The notes under the pieces were generated by a model. It searched no databases and had not been told where the DNA came from. It saw only the letters and a list, made by a program, of their open reading frames with translations. From contig JBEKLJ010000001.1 in the NCBI GenBank assembly GCA_050010255.1, positions 1 to 64,000 of the forward strand: a stretch of 64,000 bases of DNA. The letters run 5' to 3'. Positions 10,137 to 20,554 of this stretch are shown here, one piece after another (the first letter of the stretch is position 1; the number at the start of each line of letters is the position of its first letter). The DNA is from JBEKLJ01 sp050010255 (lineage in GTDB: Bacteria > Acidobacteriota > Terriglobia > Bryobacterales > Bryobacteraceae). Both the position numbers and the translations under genes were made by a program.

Positions 10137-11042
10137 CTACTTTCGGGTCGCGCGCTTCTTGCTCGCCGGCGGATTGACCGACAGCCCCATGTTCGCCAGT
10201 TGCGCCTTGGCCTTGCTGCCAATCTCCGAGCGCGGCTCCCGGCGGTACACCTCGCGGAACTCCTGGGCGGCCCGGGTCCGGTCGCCTTTTTGGAACAACG
10301 CGCGGCCCTTCATGAATCTGGCGTCGAGCGTCTTGTTGTTGTCCGGGAACCGCTCCAGGACGGCGTCAAACGCCTCCAGCGCGTTGTCGTAGTCCTTTTG
10401 GCTGTAATAAATCTCGCCGATGTAGTATTGTGCATTCGGCGCCAGCTCCGTCGTCCCGAAATACTTCAAATAGTCGGTGAATTCCTGGAGCGCCACAGCG
10501 TAGTTGCCGGCGTCCTTGTCGCGCATCGCGTTGGCGTAGACTGACTCGGCCGTCAAGCCCGAAGGCGGCCCCGCGGCCCCGGCCGCCCCGGCCGGAATGC
10601 TCACCGGTGGCGGCGGCGCCGGTGGCGCTTGGAGCACCTTGACGGTATTGTTCAGGTCCACCAGCCCCTGTTGAACCTTCCCCAGCCGGGCGCTCAGGTC
10701 GTCCATGGTGACCCGCAGCGCCTGGAACTCGCCGGCCATCTGGTCCATCTTGGCTCCCACCGATGTCACCGGCGCGGCCAGCGTCTTCTCGCGCTCGCGC
10801 ATCGCCGCGTCCAGCACCGCCACCGACGTGTTGGCCTTGTTGATGCTGTCGATGGCCTGCAGGAGCTGACCGTTGATCCGGCCCATGTTCTCGTTCAGCG
10901 ACCGCTCCAGGTTCCGCACCTGGTCTTGCAGCGACGCCACGTCGCGCTGCAGCTCGACAAACTCCCGCTTCTGCCCGAAACCGAGCCCCGGCGCCAGCGC
11001 CGTCACGGCGATGACGATCAAGCCCACCCGCAGAGATGGCAT
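10137..11042 (-). CDS. cpoB: Tol-Pal cell division coordinator CpoB (YbgF)
   Basis: This 301-residue exported protein closes the tol-pal operon. After a signal peptide (SLRVGLIVIAVTALAPGLGFG) comes a long N-terminal coiled coil (about 25-150). Next is a Pro/Ala linker and a C-terminal set of TPR repeats recognisable in SVYANAMRDKDAGNYAVALQ, YYIGEIYYSQKDYDNALEAF and the RFMKGRALFQKGDRTRAAQE stretch. CpoB links Tol-driven outer-membrane constriction to peptidoglycan synthesis at the septum. The start at 11042 is chosen for its GGGAGAG ribosome site and because it begins the signal peptide. An in-frame start 33 bases upstream would add a charged, non-secretory head. Confidence 0.9.
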   Translation of the reverse strand: MPSLRVGLIVIAVTALAPGLGFGQKREFVELQRDVASLQDQVRNLERSLNENMGRINGQLLQAIDSINKANTSVAVLDAAMREREKTLAAPVTSVGAKMDQMAGEFQALRVTMDDLSARLGKVQQGLVDLNNTVKVLQAPPAPPPPVSIPAGAAGAAGPPSGLTAESVYANAMRDKDAGNYAVALQEFTDYLKYFGTTELAPNAQYYIGEIYYSQKDYDNALEAFDAVLERFPDNNKTLDARFMKGRALFQKGDRTRAAQEFREVYRREPRSEIGSKAKAQLANMGLSVNPPASKKRATRK

Positions 11043-11203
11043 AACGCTCTCCCTCTTCTGTCTGCCGCAGGCCACGAACCCGGCCGGCGGGCGGACTCAT
11101 GGCCTGCGATACCCTGTTGCTTCCTCATCGCCGCTCCCTGGCGGGCCCACCCCGCCGCCGCGTTGGGGCGGCCGGGCGAACCTGCCCGAAGCGGCCGGGC
11201 CGG

Positions 11204-11986
11204 CTACTGTGGCGCCGAGAAATGCGCGCGGCGGTTCTTCTGCCAGCAGTCCTCGTTATGCTCGGTGCAGACCGGCCGCTCCTTGCCGTAGCTGATGGTT
11301 CGCAGTTGCTCCACCGGAACGCCGAGCTGCACGAGAAAGTCTCTGACCGCCGTGGCGCGGCGGTCGCCCAGGCCCAGGTTGTACTCCGCCGACCCGCGCT
11401 CGTCGCAGTGGCCCTCGATCACCACCGTCGCCCCCGGGATTTCGGCGAAAACCCGCCTCAATGCGTCGGCGTCCTGCGTCAGCACCGCTCGCGCATCCTC
11501 GCGTATGTCGCTCTTGTCGTAATCGAAGTAGGCGTCTTGCACCTCGCCCTCCAACATCTGGGTCAAGGTCCTCTTCGGCGGCGGCGGTGGCGGCGGCGGC
11601 GGTGGCGACGGAATCGTTACGTTCACCGTGGCGCTGGCGCCTTCGGTTCCTCCCGGACCCTTGGCCGAGAGAGTATAGGTCGTCGTGTCGCTGGGGGAAA
11701 CCTCGCGGTTGCCCCGCGCGCTCACTGTGCCGACGCCGGGCATGATGGAAATATCGGTCGCATCCGACACCGACCAGCGGAGCGTCGCCGACTGGCCGCG
11801 CTCGATCGTCCCCGGCTCAGCCGTGAACTGAATCGCCGGCTTCGGCGGCGGCGGCGCCGGCGCTTCCTTCGGCGGCGGGGGTGGCGGCGGTGGCGGCGGG
11901 AGCACCTTCTTCTTGCATCCCGCCGCAAACAACATCAAGGAAACCGACAGTAATACGGCACTGACCTTTCCCGTGTTCATCCTCAT
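11204..11986 (-). CDS. pal: peptidoglycan-associated lipoprotein Pal with extra Ig-like insert
   Basis: Pal anchors the outer membrane to peptidoglycan and is the partner of TolB. The 260-residue protein has a lipobox LFAAGC (Cys24), a poly-proline run, then an Ig/PKD-like domain (about 50-125, with FTAEPGTIERGQSATLRW). A second poly-proline run leads into the OmpA-like peptidoglycan-binding domain (about 148-258), where DYDKSDIREDA, VIEGHCDERGSAEYN and GLGDRRATAVRDFL are diagnostic. E. coli Pal is only about 170 residues. The inserted domain between two proline spacers is the odd feature. ATG at 11986 follows AAAGGAGG; a second ATG is at 11980. Confidence 0.92.
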   Translation of the reverse strand: MRMNTGKVSAVLLSVSLMLFAAGCKKKVLPPPPPPPPPPKEAPAPPPPKPAIQFTAEPGTIERGQSATLRWSVSDATDISIMPGVGTVSARGNREVSPSDTTTYTLSAKGPGGTEGASATVNVTIPSPPPPPPPPPPKRTLTQMLEGEVQDAYFDYDKSDIREDARAVLTQDADALRRVFAEIPGATVVIEGHCDERGSAEYNLGLGDRRATAVRDFLVQLGVPVEQLRTISYGKERPVCTEHNEDCWQKNRRAHFSAPQ

Positions 11987-12024
11987 CCTGCCTCCTTTGA
12001 GCTTCTCAACTGGTGCTGTTTTCC

Positions 12025-13413
12025 CTACCTGCCCCACACAGGCTGCGTGTTGCGCCCCTGCGTGGTGAGCTGACGGAGCTGCGTCCCATCGGCCAGCATG
12101 GTCCAGATCTGCGGCGAACCACTGCGGTTCGATGAAAAGACCAGGTGCCGGCCGTCGGGCGCCCAGCTCGGGTTCTCGTTCCGTCCGGCGCCGTGCGTCA
12201 ACTGCACAAACTGCCGCGTCGCGGCGTCCATCACGAAAAGGTTGTAGTTGCCCGGCTCGAATCCTCGCGTCCAGGCGAACGCCAGATGCTGGCCGTCGGG
12301 GTGCCAGGCCGGATTCACGGCCTCGCCCTCGCCCGTCGTCAGCCGCTGCACGTCCGCCCCCTCCAGGTTCATCCGGTAGATTTGCGGCATCCCCGAGCGG
12401 TCCGACATGAACAGCAGCTCGCGTCCGGTCTTCGGATTCACCTTCGGCTCCATGTCGATCGATCGCGAGTATGTCACGCGGCGCATGCCCGTGCCATCCG
12501 CATTCGCAATGAAAACCTGGGCCCAGCCGGCGACAGAGGAAGCGAACAGCATCTGCCTCCCGTCCGGAGTAAACTCCGGTGTTGCCGCCAGCGGCGACAC
12601 CTCATTATAGAAAGGCAGCCGCCGTCCTGTCTCAAGCGAGTGGAGGAAGATCATGGGGCTTCCTCGCGCGAACGAGCAGAACGCCAGCCGCGTTCCCTCC
12701 GGCGACACCGCCGGCGTCATCGACAGCGATCCGTAGAACGTCAACTGCTTCTGGTTGGACCCGTCCGGGTCCATCGACCAGATCTCCTTCACTCCCGCGG
12801 CCCGCTGCGAGACGAAGTAGATCCTCGTCCCCGCTACGCTCACCGCCCCGAACTGCTTCAGGATGTCGGCGGCGAAATCGTGCGCGAGCCTCCGCGCCCC
12901 TTCCTCGCCCAGCGGCGCCAGGTAGATCTTCCCCAGCACCTGCGCGCTGGCCGTATCCGGCTGGCCCACGTTGTAGAGCCACCCGCGCAGTACGATCTGT
13001 CCACCATCGACCCCGGTGTAGCCGAACGTGAGGTAGTTGGCGTTCACCGGAGGACCCGACCAGTCCGAAAGCCAGAGGCCTTCGGCAGTCGGCCGGGTGG
13101 CCTGCGGCCGGCCGGCTCCCGGCGTCCCGCGGGCGGGCATGGAGCGGAAGTCCTGAGGCGTCTGCGGCACCCGGAGCCAGTACAGGCTCTTCGGCGTCAT
13201 CTTGAAGATGCCCGCGCTCTCCAGGTCGCTCCACAGCGTCTGGTTGAACGCGTCCATGTACTGTTGCGCCTCGCCGGAGCCGCGCAAGTCGGGCACGGCG
13301 ATCGAGGTCCGCTCGCCCTTCTTGATGATGATGAGGACGTCGCTTTCCTGGGCGACGAGAACCAGGGCCGCGACGGCCGCGGCGAGTCCGATCCAGACGG
13401 TCTTCTTTCTCAT
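12025..13413 (-). CDS. tolB: Tol-Pal translocation protein TolB
   Basis: TolB is the periplasmic beta-propeller that shuttles between Pal, TolA and the outer membrane. The 462 residues begin with a signal peptide (WIGLAAAVAALVLVAQ). Residues 30-175 form the TolB N-terminal domain, and about five WD40-like PD40 blades follow. Examples are WSMDPDGSNQKQLTFYGS, VFIANADGTGMRRVTYS, IYRMNLEGADVQRLTTGEG and IWTMLADGTQLRQLTTQG. Length is close to the usual 430. Its ATG overlaps the stop of the upstream tolA-like gene (ATGA, 13410-13413). Pal lies 38 bases downstream. Confidence 0.95.
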   Translation of the reverse strand: MRKKTVWIGLAAAVAALVLVAQESDVLIIIKKGERTSIAVPDLRGSGEAQQYMDAFNQTLWSDLESAGIFKMTPKSLYWLRVPQTPQDFRSMPARGTPGAGRPQATRPTAEGLWLSDWSGPPVNANYLTFGYTGVDGGQIVLRGWLYNVGQPDTASAQVLGKIYLAPLGEEGARRLAHDFAADILKQFGAVSVAGTRIYFVSQRAAGVKEIWSMDPDGSNQKQLTFYGSLSMTPAVSPEGTRLAFCSFARGSPMIFLHSLETGRRLPFYNEVSPLAATPEFTPDGRQMLFASSVAGWAQVFIANADGTGMRRVTYSRSIDMEPKVNPKTGRELLFMSDRSGMPQIYRMNLEGADVQRLTTGEGEAVNPAWHPDGQHLAFAWTRGFEPGNYNLFVMDAATRQFVQLTHGAGRNENPSWAPDGRHLVFSSNRSGSPQIWTMLADGTQLRQLTTQGRNTQPVWGR

Positions 13414-14195
13414 CTCTTTAGCTGAAACCAGATCTCGATTTGCGCGCTCGACCGCTCGTAGCCTTGCGGCAGCGCCGGAAACGGCGCGGCTTCGTAAACC
13501 GCGCGCTGGGCCGAATAGTCCAGGCCGCTATAGCCGCTGCGCTGCAAGATCCGCAGGTTGCGGATCGAGCCGTCGCGCAGAATCTCGAAGGTGACAATGA
13601 CGGCGGGCGCGGTTTGCAGGCGCGCGTCCACCTCCTCGGTGCGCCATTTCTGCGCCACCCGCTGCTCCAGCAGGTCCCGGTACCAGCCGAAGCGGCTGCC
13701 GAATGCGCCGCCCGGGCCAATACCCACGCCGCCGGCGCCGGTCTGCGCGCCGAACATGGTCGAGCTCAATGCCTGTCCCGAATTCGAATAGAGCTGGTTC
13801 GGCCGCTCCGGCCCGGGCCGGTATTGGGCATACTGCCGCGGCCGCTCGGGCTGGGGCGGCCTCTGGCGCCCGCGGATGGCGATCGCATCCGGCTCCGGCG
13901 CCCGCACCTTCTCCGCCTGCGGTTTCGGCGGCAGCGGGACCCGCGACTCCGTGTCGTTCGCCAGCGGGTTCGCCGCGCCCGTCCGCGCGGGCAGCGGGAT
14001 CTGCTTCACGGTCGTGATTCCGACCGCCGTACCTCCGCCCAGCGGATGAGGGTTGCCCCACTGGACCCCCGCCTGCGTGCCCGCGTGACTGTAGTAGGCC
14101 ATCAGCGAGAACGCCGCCGCGTGCACCGCCATCGAAAGCAGCACAGCCCGGCGCAGCGATTCGCTCCCCTCCAGTACATCGATGCGTCCGGGCAT
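13410..14195 (-). CDS. tolA: TolA/TonB-like energy transducer
   Basis: The 261-residue protein occupies the TolA position. One N-terminal transmembrane helix (about residues 17-34, LLSMAVHAAAFSLMAYY) anchors it to TolQR. A Pro/Arg/Gln-rich periplasmic stalk (70-140) follows. The C-terminal domain (about 165-261) has RTEEVDARLQTAPAVIVTF, RILQRSGYSGLDYSAQRAV and APFPALPQGY, typical of TonB-type C-termini. It is much shorter than E. coli TolA and lacks the long Ala/Lys helical domain II, so it is better seen as a TonB-family TolA analogue. It overlaps tolB by four bases and follows tolR by five. Confidence 0.85.
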   Translation of the reverse strand: MPGRIDVLEGSESLRRAVLLSMAVHAAAFSLMAYYSHAGTQAGVQWGNPHPLGGGTAVGITTVKQIPLPARTGAANPLANDTESRVPLPPKPQAEKVRAPEPDAIAIRGRQRPPQPERPRQYAQYRPGPERPNQLYSNSGQALSSTMFGAQTGAGGVGIGPGGAFGSRFGWYRDLLEQRVAQKWRTEEVDARLQTAPAVIVTFEILRDGSIRNLRILQRSGYSGLDYSAQRAVYEAAPFPALPQGYERSSAQIEIWFQLKR

Positions 14196-14200
14196 GGTTT

Positions 14201-14656
14201 TCAGCGCCGCCGACGGGCCCTTTCCGCCTCATCCACCGGCTGGGTCACCATGTTGGGATGGATCTTGGCCTCGCCCAGCGCCGCGATCACCTGCGCGACC
14301 ACGTCCCAGATGGCGTCCTTGTCGGCTCGCACGTAGACGGCGTTCACCCGGCCAAACCGCCGCTCGATCGCACTGGCCAGGCTGTTGATGTTCACTTCAT
14401 TCTCGTTCAGGTACAACCAGCCGTTCTTGGTGATGGTGATGACCGGCAGCTCTTGCGTCGAATCCTTGATCTGGTTCACCCTCGGCACGTCCACCTCCAT
14501 GCCGAACTCCATGACCTGCGCCGTCAGCATGAAGATCACCAGCAGCACCATCACCACATCGACCAGCGGGACGATGTTGATATCCGACACGGCCGAGAAG
14601 CCGCGGAAGCGGCTGCGCCCCAGGAACCCGCCCCCGCCGGTGTAGGAAAACGCCAT
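14201..14656 (-). CDS. tolR: TolR (ExbD family)
   Basis: The 151-residue protein has a single N-terminal transmembrane helix (about 25-46, NIVPLVDVVMVLLVIFMLTA). It carries the conserved essential Asp in PLVDVV. A periplasmic ExbD domain follows with VDVPRVNQIKDSTQELPVIT and VYVRADKDAIWDVVAQVI. TolR works with TolQ as a proton-driven motor for the Tol-Pal system. Size and position, between tolQ and the tolA-like gene on the minus strand, agree with the assignment. Confidence 0.95.
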   Translation of the reverse strand: MAFSYTGGGGFLGRSRFRGFSAVSDINIVPLVDVVMVLLVIFMLTAQVMEFGMEVDVPRVNQIKDSTQELPVITITKNGWLYLNENEVNINSLASAIERRFGRVNAVYVRADKDAIWDVVAQVIAALGEAKIHPNMVTQPVDEAERARRRR

Positions 14657-14714
14657 TCTCTGTTCGGTTCCTCCCCTGCCACTCGGCGCCCTGAACGCCC
14701 TGCTGTCAGCGCGT

Positions 14715-15404
14715 CTACTCTTCGAAGTTCCGCTCGGCCAGGTTCAAAAACTCCAGGCAGAAGTCTTCCATGCGCGCGCCGATCTCGCGGATCACATGGC
14801 TGTAGTAGTTGTAGAACACCGCGGCCGGGATGGCGGCCGCCAGGCCCATCGCCGTCGCCACCAACGCCTCCGAGATGCCCGGCGCCACCGCGCGCAAACT
14901 AGCGCTGCCCGCCAGCCCCAGCCCCTGGAAGGCGTCGATGATGCCCCAGACCGTCCCGAACAGGCCCACGAAGGGGCTCACCGCCGCGATGGTGGCCAGC
15001 CAGTTCATGTTCCGCTCCAGCTTCGCAACCTCCTCGCTGATGCCGAGCTGGAGCGCGCGCTGGAGCGCGGCCTCGCTGTTGATGCTGCCCCGCGCCCTCA
15101 TCTGCCGCGTGACTTCCTCGTAGCCGAAGTCGAACACCGTTGCCAGCGGGCAGGGCCGGAACTGCTCGTTGGCCGCTGCCACCGCCTGAAGCCCCGCAGC
15201 CTTGCGGAAGGTCCTCAGGAACCGCGCATTGGCCGCCCGCGCTTTGGCAAACACCCGCCACTTGGAGAAGATGACCGCCCAGGACAGGACCGAAGCGATC
15301 AGAAGAATCGCTAAAACGATGAGCGGCAAGGGTTTCGCCCGGCTCACCATGTCCCAGATGCTGTATTGGAGAATGAGTACGGCAGGGTCGATGAGTTGGC
15401 TCAA
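14715..15404 (-). CDS. tolQ: TolQ (ExbB family)
   Basis: The 229-residue protein is the first gene of the tol-pal operon and forms the proton channel with TolR. Three transmembrane helices are visible at about 23-45, 130-158 and 168-192. The second contains LATIAAVSPFVGLFGTVWGI and the third ALVATAMGLAAAIPAAVFYN, both family signatures. The start is a TTG at 15404 placed six bases after AAAGGAG; no ATG gives a better ribosome site. The operon promoter must lie in the 220 bases shared with the divergent rpsO. Confidence 0.95.
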   Translation of the reverse strand: MSQLIDPAVLILQYSIWDMVSRAKPLPLIVLAILLIASVLSWAVIFSKWRVFAKARAANARFLRTFRKAAGLQAVAAANEQFRPCPLATVFDFGYEEVTRQMRARGSINSEAALQRALQLGISEEVAKLERNMNWLATIAAVSPFVGLFGTVWGIIDAFQGLGLAGSASLRAVAPGISEALVATAMGLAAAIPAAVFYNYYSHVIREIGARMEDFCLEFLNLAERNFEE

Positions 15405-15567
15405 CCTGGCTCCTTTCCGTGACTTCCATCATAGCGCTCAACTTCGGAGCACGCGGTTTGGGTTGTCATCCAGACGGCACCTTCGTAGGGCTGGCGTCCA
15501 CGCCCGCCCTACAATCGGCCGCGCCCGCCGCGGCCCCCGCGGCCCCTAAGCGCCTTGCGGCTCAATG

Positions 15568-15576
15568 TGCTATCCT
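15568..15576 (+). promoter_or_regulatory. extended -10 promoter of rpsO
   Basis: TGCTATCCT at 15568-15576 is an extended -10 element about 50 bases before the rpsO start. The same TGCTAnnnT pattern recurs before dsbA-like (TGCTATAGT, 38901-38909) and rpmE (TGCTATACT, 48929-48937). No convincing -35 box is seen. Confidence 0.5.
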
Positions 15577-15627
15577 AATTCCGAACAGACGGAGATTAAG
15601 GACAGAGAAGGAGTATCCACTTCTAGC

Positions 15628-15897
15628 ATGGCCCTGGCGACAGACGTCAAGAAGCAGATTGTGGGTCAGTTTCGGGTGCACACGACGGACACTGGTTCGC
15701 CAGAAGTGCAAGTGGCGCTGCTGAGCCGGAATATTGCCGAGCTCACCGAGCATTTTAAATCCCACCCGAAGGACCATCACTCACGACGGGGTCTGTTGAC
15801 CATGGTGGCCCGGCGCCGGCGGCTGCTCAAGTACCTCAAGGCTGAGGAGCCGGAGCGCTATAAGCAGCTCATTCAGGAGCTGGGTCTGCGCCGCTAG
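15628..15897 (+). CDS. rpsO: 30S ribosomal protein uS15
   Basis: The 89-residue protein is full length and shows uS15 signatures: [25 protein letters not shown]-type helix, [20 protein letters not shown] and the C-terminal Arg-Arg. S15 binds the 16S central domain early in 30S assembly. The ATG at 15628 gives the standard MA- start. GAAGGAG (about 15607-15613) is the likely ribosome site although rather distant. An in-frame upstream start at 15565 is rejected because it would add 21 non-conserved residues. It is followed by pnp, the classical rpsO-pnp arrangement. Confidence 0.97.
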   Translation: MALATDVKKQIVGQFRVHTTDTGSPEVQVALLSRNIAELTEHFKSHPKDHHSRRGLLTMVARRRRLLKYLKAEEPERYKQLIQELGLRR

Positions 15898-16073
15898 AGG
15901 ATACTCGCAGGCAGAGCGGGCGAGAGTCCATCGAGTCCGCCGGCGGTTAGCCGGTACATCTGGACGCCGCCCTGGTTCAGAACCCGCTAGGTCATTCCGC
16001 CTCCAATCTCCATCGCGAGCCGGATTCCGGCTCGACAACGCACCGGCCGCGAGGGCCGGGATTGGAGCATGAA

Positions 16074-18179
<2,106 letters not shown>

Positions 18180-18210
18180 GAGGCTAGTAGCTAGCCGCTA
18201 GTGGGGCCTG

Positions 18211-18233
18211 GGGGCGAAGGTGCGCTTCGCCCC
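18211..18233. terminator. hairpin between pnp and the convergent gene
   Basis: GGGGCGAAG and CTTCGCCCC form a perfect nine-base stem with a five-base loop. It sits between the convergent ends of pnp (18179) and the TIM-barrel gene (18287). There is no U-tract, so it may act on both strands as a weak terminator or as an RNA 3'-end protector. Confidence 0.55.
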
Positions 18234-18286
18234 TAGGCAGACCGACGCACCGCTGCAACGATCCACAGGCTACCAGCCGCGTGCTG

Positions 18287-19126
18287 CTATCCCCGTAGCC
18301 CCGCCAGCACTCCCCGCATGTAGGCGAAGGACTTGGCCATGCCGGGCAGCGGGTCGTCGACGTCGATCTCGTACTCCAGGTTGACCGAGGCCCGGTAGTT
18401 CATCCGCAGCAGCTCCTTGAAGATGGCCACCACCGGCATGACGCCCTCGCCAACCGGAACCTGGGTCTTGGCGTCCTTCAGGTCGCGCAGGTCCTTGATG
18501 TGCACGTCGAACAGGCGTGCGCCGGCGCTGCGGATGGATTCCACAGGATCGGCGCCCGCGCGTGCCGTGTGCCCCACGTCCACGCACACGCCCATTCGGC
18601 CGTCTCGTCCGCGGAGCGCCTTCAGCGCTGCCTCCGGCGTGGGGAACTGCTGGTCCTCGGGGCCGTGGTTGTGGATGGCGATGCGGATGTCGTACGCCTT
18701 CACGAACTTCTCGATGCGGGGAACGTTCTCGAGCGTCGCGCCCACCACCATCATGGGCATGGCGCACGCCCGCGCGTAGTCGAAGTACTTCCGCATGTCT
18801 TCGTCGCTGTCTTCGCGCAAGTAAATGACGCCGCCGCTCTCAATCGCAATTCCCGCCCTCCGGAACTGCTCCGCTGCCCTCGTCAGCTCCTCCGGCGGAA
18901 GCAGGTAGGGCAGGTGGAACTCCTTGACGCTGGCGTGGGAGACGCCGAGCTGGCGGAGCATGCTAATGGCTAGACCCCGCTGGAACTTGCGCAGGGAGTA
19001 CGTGGCGACACCGAGCTTGATCTCCGCCGCCGGTTCGGCGGCGCTGGCGGGCGGCAGGCCGCTGAACCCGGCTGCCGCCAGGCCGGTTCCGAGAAAGGTG
19101 CGTCGGGTGGCGTTGGTCCTCATCAC
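18287..19126 (-). CDS. Tat-exported sugar phosphate isomerase/epimerase-like TIM barrel
   Basis: The 279-residue protein has a twin-arginine signal (NATRRTFLGTGLAAAGFSG) and an xylose isomerase-like TIM barrel. Candidate metal ligands are E in FHLPYLLPPEEL/AIESGGVIY, H in IAIHNHGPEDQ, D in VDVGH and H in FDVHIKDL, with a final Glu in VNLEYEIDVDDP. Families of this type isomerise or epimerise sugars or inositol derivatives, but no substrate can be named. The start is ambiguous: ATG at 19123 or GTG at 19126. A TATCAT box (minus strand 19138-19133) is exactly six bases before the GTG, which would make a leaderless mRNA. The gene faces pnp tail to tail. Confidence 0.78.
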   Translation of the reverse strand: MMRTNATRRTFLGTGLAAAGFSGLPPASAAEPAAEIKLGVATYSLRKFQRGLAISMLRQLGVSHASVKEFHLPYLLPPEELTRAAEQFRRAGIAIESGGVIYLREDSDEDMRKYFDYARACAMPMMVVGATLENVPRIEKFVKAYDIRIAIHNHGPEDQQFPTPEAALKALRGRDGRMGVCVDVGHTARAGADPVESIRSAGARLFDVHIKDLRDLKDAKTQVPVGEGVMPVVAIFKELLRMNYRASVNLEYEIDVDDPLPGMAKSFAYMRGVLAGLRG

Positions 19127-19159
19127 CCGTTCATGATATCGCCGCGCCGGGTGCGCGGC

Positions 19160-20554
19160 TCACTGCCAGCCGCCGCCGAGGGCGCGGTAAAGCTGCACGA
19201 AGGAGAGCATCTCCCGGAGCCTCAGCTGCGCCAGCAGCAGCTCGCTCTGGAACAGGCTGCGCTCGGCAAAGAGCACCTGCAGGTAGCTGTCCAGGCCGCC
19301 CTTGTAACGCAGATTGGACAGGCGGGTGGCTTCCGACAGCGCCCCGACCAGCAACTCCTGCTGCTGGCGCTCTTCGCGCGTACGGTCATAGCCCACCAGC
19401 GCGTCGGATACTTCCCGGAACGCGCTGTAGATGGTCTTCTGGTACGCAACCAGCATCTCGCGTTTCTGTGCTTCCGAGAGGCGCACGCCGGCGCGGGTCT
19501 GGCCGGCGTCGAAGATCGGCAGGATCGCGGCGGAAGAAACGTTTTGCAAACGAGCCGGGCCGGTAAACAGGTTCGAGAGCGCCCAGCTCTGGCCTCCCAG
19601 CAGGCCCGTCAAGGAGATCTGCGGGAAGTACAACGCCTTCGCCGCACCGATCTGCGCGTTGGCGGAAATCAGGTCCTGCTCGGCCTGGCGTATGTCGGGC
19701 CGCCGATCCAGCAGTGAGGACGGCAATCCGGGCGGGACTTCGGCCGGCAGGCGGAACTCATCCAGCGCTCTTCCCCGTGCGATATCGCCCGGAAGCCTGC
19801 CCGCCAGCAGGTTGAGCGCATTCTCCTCCTGGCCGATGTCCCGCTGTGCGCTGGCGATCTGGGCAGTGGCGGTGTAAAGGAACTCTTCGGCCTGATGCAC
19901 ATCTAGGCCGGTGGCGGCGCCGCGCTCGTGACGCAAACGAACCAGCCTGAGATTGTCCTCGGCGATGGTGCGCGTGCGGCGCGCGATGTCCAGCTCCAGG
20001 TCGCGCTCGCGCAGGGTGAAGTAATGGCCGATCACATCGCCGATAAGCGAGACAATGACGCCGCGCCGGCCCTCCTCGGTAGCCAGATATTGGGCCCGCG
20101 CCGATTCCGAGAGGCGGCGGAGCCGGCCCCACAAATCCAGCTCCCAGGAAAGTCCCACCCCGGCTTGGGTGTAGCTTACGTCGATCGACTGCGCGGGGAT
20201 CACCGGATTCGCGCCCACCCGGGAAGGACGTGAGGAAGTGACGGAAGCCTGTGCCGTCACCAGCGGGAACTCGCCGGCCCGGCTGATGCGGAACCGGGCG
20301 CGGGCTTCCAGGACTCGCTCGGAGGCAATTCCGAGATCGAAGTTGTGCTCCAGCGCCGTGGTGACAAGCTGCTTGAGGGTATCGTCCTGGAACAGCTCGA
20401 ACCACTTTTCATCAGCCAGCGATGCCGCTGAACTGTTCGGGGGCGCACCGCGATACTGGCCGGGCGCGGAGACCGCCGGCCGCCGGTAGTTCGGGCCGAT
20501 GGCACAACCCGCCAGCAGCAAGGGCAATAGAAGGAAGGGGGCTCGAGCTCTCAT
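19160..20554 (-). CDS. RND efflux outer-membrane lipoprotein (NodT/OprM family)
   Basis: This 464-residue TolC-like factor forms the outer-membrane duct of the pump. It has a lipobox LLLAGC near residue 18, then GPNYRRPAV, the usual NodT opening. Two long helical-barrel repeats follow, marked by NFDLGIASERVLEARARFR and the LLDRRPDIRQAEQDLISANA segment. Its ATG (20554-20552) overlaps the RND gene stop in an ATGA junction, with GGAG eight bases upstream. An apparent 656-residue frame reaching back to 21130 is out of frame with the pump gene and has no protein character before this start. Confidence 0.92.
   Translation of the reverse strand: MRARAPFLLLPLLLAGCAIGPNYRRPAVSAPGQYRGAPPNSSAASLADEKWFELFQDDTLKQLVTTALEHNFDLGIASERVLEARARFRISRAGEFPLVTAQASVTSSRPSRVGANPVIPAQSIDVSYTQAGVGLSWELDLWGRLRRLSESARAQYLATEEGRRGVIVSLIGDVIGHYFTLRERDLELDIARRTRTIAEDNLRLVRLRHERGAATGLDVHQAEEFLYTATAQIASAQRDIGQEENALNLLAGRLPGDIARGRALDEFRLPAEVPPGLPSSLLDRRPDIRQAEQDLISANAQIGAAKALYFPQISLTGLLGGQSWALSNLFTGPARLQNVSSAAILPIFDAGQTRAGVRLSEAQKREMLVAYQKTIYSAFREVSDALVGYDRTREERQQQELLVGALSEATRLSNLRYKGGLDSYLQVLFAERSLFQSELLLAQLRLREMLSFVQLYRALGGGWQ

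Noticed and set aside
15898..16073. A specific riboswitch between rpsO and pnp
   Set aside because: Only ordinary GC-rich words are visible; the known pnp autoregulation does not need a riboswitch and no class signature is seen.
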